Shown one piece after another: positions 58,212 through 64,000 of a stretch of DNA of 64,000 nucleotides. Numbering within the stretch: position 1 is the first letter of the stretch; every line of letters starts with the position of its first letter. The DNA is from Paraburkholderia phenoliruptrix. GTDB lineage: Bacteria > Pseudomonadota > Gammaproteobacteria > Burkholderiales > Burkholderiaceae. Under the pieces are notes generated by a model. That model was not told the DNA's origin. It saw only the letters and a list, made by a program, of their open reading frames with translations, and made no database searches. The position numbers and the translations under genes were made by a program. The stretch covers positions 62,001-126,000 of the forward strand of contig NZ_JAEUAV010000016.1 of NCBI RefSeq assembly GCF_019511605.1. Reading direction: 5' to 3'.

Positions 58212-60611
58212 ATGAGCGTAGCGGAGTATTTTTCTTCGATGGAGTACGGCCCCGCGTCGGAAGACGACCAGCCCGCGCGCGCATGGCTCGCGCAGCATGA
58301 CGCGCGCTTTGGGCATTTCATCGGCGGTGCGTGGCATGCGCCGGCCAGCGGCGCGCGGTTCGTGTCCCACGCGCCGGCAAGCGGCGAGCGGCTCGCCGAG
58401 ATCGCGCAGGGCGACGCTGCCGACATCGACGCCGCTGTCGCCGCCGCGCGCGCCGCGCAGCCGGGCTGGGCCGCGCTTGGCGGCGCGGCACGCGCGCGGC
58501 ACCTGTATGCGCTTGCGCGCATGGTGCAGCGGCACAGCCGGCTCTTCGCGGTGCTCGAAGCGCTGGACAACGGCAAGCCGATTCGCGAGACGCGCGACAT
58601 CGACGTGCCGCTCGTCGCGCGGCACCTGCTGCATCACGCGGGCTGGGCGCAATTGCAGGACAGCGAGTTCGCGGACTACGCCCCGCTTGGGGTAATCGGC
58701 CAGATCGTGCCGTGGAATTTTCCGCTGCTGATGCTCGCGTGGAAGATCGCGCCCGCTATCGCAACCGGCAATTGCGTGGTGCTGAAGCCGGCCGAATACA
58801 CGCCGCTCACCGCCTTGTTGTTCGCGGAGCTCGCGCATCGCGCCGGGCTGCCCGCGGGCGTGCTCAATGTGGTGACCGGCGACGGCACGACGGGCGCAGC
58901 GCTCGTCGAACATCCGCAGGTCGACAAGATTGCGTTCACCGGCTCGACCGAAGTCGGCAAGCAAATCCGCTCGGTCACGGCGGGCTCCGGCAAGTCGCTG
59001 ACGCTCGAGCTGGGAGGCAAGTCGCCCTTCATCGTATTCGACGACGCCGATCTGGACGCCGCCGTCGAAGGCGTGGTCGACGCGATCTGGTTCAACCAGG
59101 GGCAGGTTTGCTGCGCCGGGTCGCGCCTTCTCGTGCAGGAAGGCGTCGAAGCGCGCTTCATCGCGAAGCTCAAGCGCCGCATGGCGAGCCTGCGCGTGGG
59201 AGCGTCGCTCGACAAGAACATCGACATGGGCGCGGTCGTCGACGCAGTGCAACTGGAGCGGATCCGCTCGCTTGTCGAAAGCGGACGGCGTGAAGGCTGC
59301 ACCATCTGGCAGGCCAAAGAATGCGCGTTGCCGGCAGATGGCTGCTTCTATCCGCCCACACTCGTGACGAACGTTGCGCCCGCATCCATTCTTGCGCAGC
59401 AGGAAATCTTCGGACCGGTGCTTGTGACAATGAGCTTTCGCACACCCGACGAGGCCATCGCGCTCGCCAACAATTCGCGCTACGGGCTCGCCGCCAGCGT
59501 GTGGAGCGAGACCATCGGCCGGGCGCTCGACGTTGCGCCGCGGCTCGCGTCGGGCGTTGTGTGGATCAATGCGACGAACCTGTTCGACGCGGCGGTCGGC
59601 TTCGGCGGCTACCGCGAGTCGGGCTACGGACGCGAGGGCGGACGTGAGGGCATTTACGAATATCTGAAACCGCGCGCGTGGCTCAATCTTCCGAAGCGCC
59701 GGACGGTGGACGCCACGCAGCAGACGAGCCAGCGCACGCAGTTCGAGCATGACGCGCCGAACATCGTGTCGATCGACCGCACGGCCAAGCTGTTCATAGG
59801 CGGCAAGCAGGTGCGGCCCGACAGCGGCTATTCGCTGACGGTGCATGCACCGGACGGCACGCCGGTCGGCGAAGTGGGCGCGGGCAATCGCAAGGACATT
59901 CGCAACGCGGTGGAAGCGGCGCGCGCGGCGCACAAGTGGTCGCAGGCGAGCACGCATAACCGGGCGCAGGTGCTGTTCTATCTCGCGGAAAACCTCGCAG
60001 TGCGCGCGGACGAATTCGCGCAGCGGCTGTGCGTGCGCAATGGCCTGGCGCCCGAAGCGGCGCGTGCCGAAGTGGAAGCGTCGGTCACACGGCTTTTCGC
60101 CTATGCGGCGTGGGCCGACAAGTTCGACGGCGCGGTGCATACGCCGCCGCTGCGCGGTGTGGCGCTTGCGATGCACGAGCCGCTTGGCGTGATCGGCATT
60201 GCGTGTCCGGACGAAGCGCCGTTGCTGGCTTTCGTTTCGCTCGCGGCGCCCGCGCTTGCGATGGGTAATCGCGTGGTGGTGCTGCCGGGCGAGGCGGGGT
60301 CGCTCACGGCGACCGACTTCTATCAGGTCGTCGAGACGTCCGACGTACCCGGCGGCGTGCTCAACATCGTCACGGGCGCGCGCGCCGGGTTGCTGCCCGC
60401 GCTGGCGAGCCACGACGACGTGGATGCGCTCTGGTGTTTCGGCAATGCCGCGGACTCGGCGCTTGTCGAGCGTCTGTCGGTCGGCAACCTGAAGCGCACC
60501 TTTACCGACTACGGAAAGCAGTTCGACTGGTTCGGCCGTGCAAGCGAAGGCAGGCCGTTCCTGCGTGAGGCGGTGCAGGTAAAGAACATCTGGATACCGT
60601 ACGGAGATTGA
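58212..60611 (+). CDS. Two-domain aldehyde dehydrogenase (ALDH16-like)
   Basis: 799 residues. Domain 1 (about 1-500) is a complete aldehyde dehydrogenase: IGQIVPWNFPLLMLAWKIAP, the Glu in LTLELGGKSPFIVF and the catalytic Cys in NQGQVCCAGSR. Domain 2 (about 520-799) repeats the NAD-binding fold (KLFIGGKQV, MHEPLGVIGIACPDEAP) but ends without a catalytic Cys region. This is the layout of ALDH16, where the second domain is structural. Lying 14 bp after deoC, it probably oxidises the acetaldehyde released by DeoC. The ATG has a weak ribosome binding site. Confidence 0.88.
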   Translation: MSVAEYFSSMEYGPASEDDQPARAWLAQHDARFGHFIGGAWHAPASGARFVSHAPASGERLAEIAQGDAADIDAAVAAARAAQPGWAALGGAARARHLYALARMVQRHSRLFAVLEALDNGKPIRETRDIDVPLVARHLLHHAGWAQLQDSEFADYAPLGVIGQIVPWNFPLLMLAWKIAPAIATGNCVVLKPAEYTPLTALLFAELAHRAGLPAGVLNVVTGDGTTGAALVEHPQVDKIAFTGSTEVGKQIRSVTAGSGKSLTLELGGKSPFIVFDDADLDAAVEGVVDAIWFNQGQVCCAGSRLLVQEGVEARFIAKLKRRMASLRVGASLDKNIDMGAVVDAVQLERIRSLVESGRREGCTIWQAKECALPADGCFYPPTLVTNVAPASILAQQEIFGPVLVTMSFRTPDEAIALANNSRYGLAASVWSETIGRALDVAPRLASGVVWINATNLFDAAVGFGGYRESGYGREGGREGIYEYLKPRAWLNLPKRRTVDATQQTSQRTQFEHDAPNIVSIDRTAKLFIGGKQVRPDSGYSLTVHAPDGTPVGEVGAGNRKDIRNAVEAARAAHKWSQASTHNRAQVLFYLAENLAVRADEFAQRLCVRNGLAPEAARAEVEASVTRLFAYAAWADKFDGAVHTPPLRGVALAMHEPLGVIGIACPDEAPLLAFVSLAAPALAMGNRVVVLPGEAGSLTATDFYQVVETSDVPGGVLNIVTGARAGLLPALASHDDVDALWCFGNAADSALVERLSVGNLKRTFTDYGKQFDWFGRASEGRPFLREAVQVKNIWIPYGD

Positions 60612-60657
60612 CCGCGCAGCAGCGAATGCACGTCAATCAAAACATGGAGGAGACAAC

Positions 60658-60771
60658 GTGCCGAACACTCTGGACTTCTTGCCGTTGACGTTGACGTTGA
60701 CGAACGCGACGCATCCGCGCGCGTCGTGCTGCAAGGCCATGCGCGCCGCGCGCGGAGGGCTCGGGTCATGA
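60658..60771 (+). CDS. Possible 37-codon upstream reading frame with TTGACG repeats
   Basis: GTG 60658 has GGAGGAG five to seven bases upstream. The frame ends with a TGA that overlaps the ATG of the sugar kinase (ATGA at 60768-60771). It contains three tandem TTGACG hexamers (60685-60702 approximately) giving LTLTLT. The predicted peptide is not family-like. It may be a coupling frame for the kinase, a real small protein, or the relic of a longer kinase start. Confidence 0.35.
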   Translation: MPNTLDFLPLTLTLTNATHPRASCCKAMRAARGGLGS

Positions 60772-61739
60772 GCGCACAGCAGCAGGCGGGCGGACGTGTC
60801 GTGATTCTCGGCATCTACGTGACGGATCTGACCTTCCGCGCGGCGCGCATGCCGTTGATCGGCGAGACGATTGCGGGCTCGGCATTCGCAATGGGGCCTG
60901 GCGGCAAAGGCTCGAATCAGGCGGTGGCCGCCGCGCGTGCCGGTGCCGAGGTGGTGTTCTGCACGCGCATTGGCGACGACGCGTTCGGCTCCATCGCGCA
61001 GGCAACGTGGGCGCGCGAAGGCATCACGGCACGCGCGTCGGTGTTGCGCGGCGTCGCGACGGGCGCAGCCCATATCTTCGTCGACGACACCACCGGCATG
61101 AACGCAATCATCGTCGCGGCGGGCGCCGCGGGCACGCTCGGCGCCGCCGACGTTGACGCGATAGAAGCCGACATAGCGAGCGCGCGCGTGTTCGTCACGC
61201 AACTGGAGCAGCCGCTCGCGGCTGCGCGGCGCGGCCTGGAAGTGGCGCGCAAGCATGGCGTCGTCACGGTGTTCAATCCCGCGCCCGCCATGCCGCTCGA
61301 CGACGACATGTTCCCGCTGTGCGACTACATCACGCCGAACGAAACTGAGGCGGCTGCGCTTACCGGTGTGCCCATCGCGAATGTCGACGATGCGCGCCGC
61401 GCAGCCGACGTGCTGCTCGCCAAAGGCGTCGGCGCGGTGATCGTCACGCTCGGCGAAGGCGGCGCACTGCTGCATGACGCAACCCGGTCGGTCTGGCTGC
61501 CCGCGTTCCGCTGCGGCGCCGTGGTGGAAACGGCGGGAGCGGGCGACGGCTTCACCGGCGGCTTTGCGGCCGCACTCGCACGCGGCGACGACCCGATCTC
61601 GGCAATGCGCTTTGGCTGCGCGCTTGCGGGCATCTCGGTTACGCGCGCGGGCACGGCGCCTTCCATGCCGACGCTCGCCGAAATCAACCAGGTGTTGAGC
61701 GAGTTCAGCGAGTCGGCTCAGGCAGCGCACGTGTCGTAA
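60768..61739 (+). CDS. PfkB-family sugar kinase, probably deoxyribokinase
   Basis: 323 residues. GGKGSNQAVAAARAG near residues 45-60 and the C-terminal GAGDGFTGGFAAAL mark the ribokinase family; the usual DTTGAGD is ETAGAGD here, so the catalytic Asp is kept but the first Asp is Glu. Position after deoC and the aldehyde dehydrogenase suggests that it phosphorylates 2-deoxyribose to the DeoC substrate. GGAGGG lies eight bases before ATG 60768. It differs from the ribokinase at 243. Confidence 0.85.
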   Translation: MSAQQQAGGRVVILGIYVTDLTFRAARMPLIGETIAGSAFAMGPGGKGSNQAVAAARAGAEVVFCTRIGDDAFGSIAQATWAREGITARASVLRGVATGAAHIFVDDTTGMNAIIVAAGAAGTLGAADVDAIEADIASARVFVTQLEQPLAAARRGLEVARKHGVVTVFNPAPAMPLDDDMFPLCDYITPNETEAAALTGVPIANVDDARRAADVLLAKGVGAVIVTLGEGGALLHDATRSVWLPAFRCGAVVETAGAGDGFTGGFAAALARGDDPISAMRFGCALAGISVTRAGTAPSMPTLAEINQVLSEFSESAQAAHVS

Positions 61740-61822
61740 GCCGCGCGGGCGTTCCGTGTTCGCGCAGTTCGGTGTCGTCGCGCGCTAACGTGCAGTACAG
61801 TGCAATGCAGTGTCAGGAGATC

Positions 61823-62911
61823 ATGAGCGCCATGAAGTCTTCGTTTGCTGCGGGAAAACTTTTTGCCGACCGGCAACTGAATTTCCTTTTGATCGTCAAC
61901 GTGCTCGTCGTGCTGGTTGCGACGTGGCTCTCGCGCGGCCAGTTCGTGGACATCGACAATCTTCAGTCGATGGGCGGCCAGCTTCCCGAACTCGGTCTGC
62001 TCGCGCTCGGCATCATGCTTTCGATGGTGTCGGGAAACGGCGGCATCGACCTTTCCGGTGTCGGGCTCGCGAATCTTTCGGGCATGGTCGCGGCCATCCT
62101 GGTGCCGCGCTTTGTCAACGGTGACGAAGCGCCGCTGCTCTATACGTCGCTCTTTTGCGCGATTGTGCTTGCCATGGGATTGCTGGGCGGCCTGCTCAAC
62201 GGCGTCGTGATCGCGCGCCTGAGGCTCACGCCGATTCTTTGCACGCTCGGCACGCAACTGCTCTTCACCGGCTTTGCGGTGGTCATCAGCAACGGCGCCT
62301 CGGTGCACGTCGACTATGTCGAGCCGTTGTCGGACATCGGCAACGGCACGGTGCTGCAGGTGCCGATTGCGTTCTGCATCTTCATTGCCGCGGTGCTTGT
62401 TCTCGGCTGGCTGTTAAGGCGCAGCCCCTTCGGCCTGCGTCTCTATCTGATGGGCACGAATCCGAAGGCTGCGTTCTATGCGGGCATTCCGCGCACACGC
62501 ATGCTCATTACCACTTACGCGATTTGCGGCGTGCTCGCGTCGCTCGCCGGTCTGATCAGCGCGACGCATACGTCGAGCGCGAAGTGGGACTATGGCAACT
62601 CGTATCTGCTGATTGCGATCCTCATCGCGGTGATGGGCGGCGTCAATCCCGCGGGCGGTTACGGGCGCATTATCTGCGTGTTTTTCGCGGCCACGGTGCT
62701 GCAGTTTCTGTCGAGCCTCTTCAATCTGCTCGGCGTCTCGCAGTTTTTCGGCGACTGCGCGTGGGGCTTTTTGCTGCTGCTGTCGCTGGCGTTTGCGGGC
62801 GGCGAACGCGTGCGCGCGATCTTCGGCTTCCGCGGCGGTGGGGCAAGCCCGACGAGCGGACCCGCAGCGGGGAGCGCCGCTGGCGGTAACGGCGGCGCGC
62901 CCAAGCCATAG
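61823..62911 (+). CDS. Sugar ABC transporter permease (RbsC type)
   Basis: 362 residues, about ten helices, BPD_transp_2 family. GNGGIDLSGVGLANLSG corresponds to the conserved GGIDLSVG segment, and YLLIAILIAVMGGVNPAGGYG to the late cytoplasmic loop. The C-terminal 25 residues are Gly/Ala/Pro-rich and dispensable-looking. ATG 61823 follows AGGAG by three bases; ATG 61832 is possible. No ATPase gene precedes it, so the ATPase and perhaps a second permease should lie after the window. Confidence 0.88.
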   Translation: MSAMKSSFAAGKLFADRQLNFLLIVNVLVVLVATWLSRGQFVDIDNLQSMGGQLPELGLLALGIMLSMVSGNGGIDLSGVGLANLSGMVAAILVPRFVNGDEAPLLYTSLFCAIVLAMGLLGGLLNGVVIARLRLTPILCTLGTQLLFTGFAVVISNGASVHVDYVEPLSDIGNGTVLQVPIAFCIFIAAVLVLGWLLRRSPFGLRLYLMGTNPKAAFYAGIPRTRMLITTYAICGVLASLAGLISATHTSSAKWDYGNSYLLIAILIAVMGGVNPAGGYGRIICVFFAATVLQFLSSLFNLLGVSQFFGDCAWGFLLLLSLAFAGGERVRAIFGFRGGGASPTSGPAAGSAAGGNGGAPKP

Positions 62912-62948
62912 CGACGGCGTTGGTTTGGGAGCGCGAGGTAACGACAGG

Positions 62949-63044
62949 CAACAACCACGCAACAACAGGCGACAACCACGCAACAACCACGCAACAACCA
63001 CGCAACAACCACGCAACAACCACGCAACAACCACGCAACAACCA
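62949..63044. repeat. 11-bp tandem array CAACAACCACG before the binding-protein gene
   Basis: CAACAACCACG occurs at 62949, then a variant pair (62960-62980), then five perfect copies from 62981 to 63035 and a partial copy. The period is 11 bp, not a multiple of three, and the sequence is C/A-only on the plus strand apart from the final G. It lies in the 213-bp gap between permease and binding-protein genes, so it would be in the mRNA 80 bases before the start codon. Confidence 0.9.
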
Positions 63045-63124
63045 GGGCGAGCAGGGTGCCCTCCCTGTTCGCGACGGCTGACACGGCCAGCACGGGCGAC
63101 ATCGAACGATAAAGGAGACATTGC

Positions 63125-64000
63125 ATGAAACTGACTCGACTGGGTGCCGCGCTCGCAGCAGGCGCAGTGGCGGTGGGCGCGATTGCCGCGGCGCAGGCAG
63201 CCACCAACGAAACCATCGTCACGGTCGTCAAGGTGACAGGCATTAACTGGTTTAACCGCATGGACGACGGGGTGAAGGAATTCGCCAAGGAAAACGCCGG
63301 AATCACGGCGTACCAGACCGGGCCGGGCCGCGCGGACGCGGCGCAGCAACTGAAGATCATCGAGGACCTGATCGCGAAGAAGGTGACCGCAATCGCGGTG
63401 GTGCCCTACGACCCGCCGACACTCGAGCCGGCGCTCAAGAAAGCGATGGACCGCGGCATCAAGGTCGTCACGCACGAAGCGGACAACGCGAAGAACACGA
63501 TGGTGGACATCGAGGCCTTCGACAACACTGCCTACGGTGCGGGCCTGAACGAACGGCTCGCGTCGTGCATGCACAACGAAGGCAAGTGGGCGGTGCTGGT
63601 CGGCTCGCTCGGCAGCCGCTCCCAGGTGCAATGGGCCGACGGCGGCATCGCCAACGCCAAGGCCAAGTACGCAAAGATGAATCTCGTCGAACCCAAGCTC
63701 GAAACCAATAACGACGGCGAGCGCGCGTACGAAGTCGCGAAAGAAGTGCTGCGCAAGCATCCGGACCTGAAGGGCTTCCAGGGTTCGTCGTCGCTGGATG
63801 TGATCGGCATTGGCCGCGCCGTCGAAGAAGCCGGCATGCAGGGCAAGATCTGCGTGTATGGCACGGGCCTGCCGACGGAAGCGGGCAAGTTCCTCGAAAG
63901 CGGCGCGATCAACGGTATCGCCTTCTGGGATCCGAAGCTCGCCGGCATCGCGATGAACAAGGTCGCGAAAATGCTGGTGGACGGCAAGACGGTGGAAAAC
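63125..64000 (+). CDS. Sugar ABC transporter substrate-binding protein (partial)
   Basis: 292 codons up to the window end. A signal peptide (MKLTRLGAALAAGAVAVGAIAAAQA) is followed by a type I periplasmic-binding fold (IVTVVKVTGINWFNRMDDGV, VPYDPPTLEPALKKAMDRGIK cited in part, HEADNAKNTMVDIEAFDN) of the LsrB/RhaS-type Peripla_BP_4 group. AGGAG lies seven bases before the ATG. It should deliver the sugar, by context deoxyribose or a related compound, to the permease at 61823. The C terminus is missing only because the window ends. Confidence 0.9.
   Translation, partial: MKLTRLGAALAAGAVAVGAIAAAQAATNETIVTVVKVTGINWFNRMDDGVKEFAKENAGITAYQTGPGRADAAQQLKIIEDLIAKKVTAIAVVPYDPPTLEPALKKAMDRGIKVVTHEADNAKNTMVDIEAFDNTAYGAGLNERLASCMHNEGKWAVLVGSLGSRSQVQWADGGIANAKAKYAKMNLVEPKLETNNDGERAYEVAKEVLRKHPDLKGFQGSSSLDVIGIGRAVEEAGMQGKICVYGTGLPTEAGKFLESGAINGIAFWDPKLAGIAMNKVAKMLVDGKTVEN

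Noticed and set aside
58182..60413. 743-codon open frame opposite the two-domain aldehyde dehydrogenase
   Set aside because: Shadow frame produced by GC-rich third positions; no recognisable domain and no ribosome binding site. Likewise 32841-34565 opposite ilvA and 24831-26351 opposite mprF.
60601..60770. Frameshifted kinase start (pseudogene)
   Set aside because: The kinase from ATG 60768 is full length with its own GGAGGG, so the upstream 37-codon frame is not needed to complete the protein.
62949..63044. CRISPR-like array
   Set aside because: Units are 11 bp and directly adjacent with no spacers, and no cas gene is near. It is a minisatellite.
1..64000. Mobile elements, integrase sites, tRNA or rRNA genes
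   Set aside because: I scanned for transposase-like products, long terminal inverted repeats, tRNA-like cloverleaf sequence and rRNA stretches and saw none that I could support.

Overview
The window reads as chromosomal DNA of a GC-rich betaproteobacterium, most likely Paraburkholderia or a close Burkholderiaceae relative. The basis is the high GC content, the codon use, the prkA-yeaH-spoVR cluster, an mprF-acvB operon, a ProQ/FinO protein with a long low-complexity tail, small signal-peptide proteins of the type common in Burkholderia, and gene products that match remembered Burkholderia and related proteins closely. I see no rRNA, tRNA, insertion sequence, prophage or CRISPR array. It looks like ordinary accessory or second-replicon metabolism with several little-studied gene sets.

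Layout. 1-4750: the end of a LacI-type regulator and ribokinase (rbsR-rbsK), a chemoreceptor behind a sigma-28-like promoter, and a 2-keto-4-pentenoate hydratase-like enzyme. 4750-10812: a 930-bp gap, then prkA, yeaH (DUF444) and spoVR, a stress/stationary-phase kinase module. 10869-19097: a nucleotidyltransferase-fold protein with an operator-like promoter, kgtP, a family 2 glycosyltransferase, a LysR regulator, a DHA2 exporter, an AhpD-like protein and small proteins. 19330-24360: ferredoxin-NADP reductase, a glycine-zipper protein starting at TTG, a DUF421 membrane protein, a second DHA2 exporter and two tiny genes. 24360-28276: mprF-acvB, the aminoacyl-phosphatidylglycerol synthase and its partner hydrolase. 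28790-32744: a compact adenylation domain, carrier protein and double alpha/beta-hydrolase cluster. 32823-34610: ilvA, preceded by a complete isoleucine attenuator. 34875-38492: pobA, several small envelope proteins and cytochrome b561.

38570-44238 is a pectin/uronate catabolic block. kduI, kduD and an IclR regulator run leftward, kdgT runs rightward from a shared intergenic region with two matching palindromes, and a dehydrogenase that best resembles alpha-ketoglutaric semialdehyde dehydrogenase follows. 44545-51129: cold-shock protein, ProQ, a TAXI-type binding protein, an SDR and a DUF1254 protein. 51260-56720: a tightly overlapping DUF2760-Hsp70-Hsp70 operon of unknown role. 57190-64000: a deoxyribose-type operon with deoC, a two-domain aldehyde dehydrogenase (ALDH16-like), a PfkB sugar kinase, an ABC permease and a sugar-binding protein cut by the window end.

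Two themes recur. First, many gaps carry short tandem repeats (periods 9, 11, 13 and 15 bp), sometimes directly upstream of a promoter or inside a probable 5' UTR. Second, several genes under 60 codons have strong Shine-Dalgarno sequences and would be missed by ordinary length cut-offs. The clearest regulatory find is the ilvA leader: an Ile-rich peptide, an antiterminator arm overlapping its stop codon, and a rho-independent terminator.
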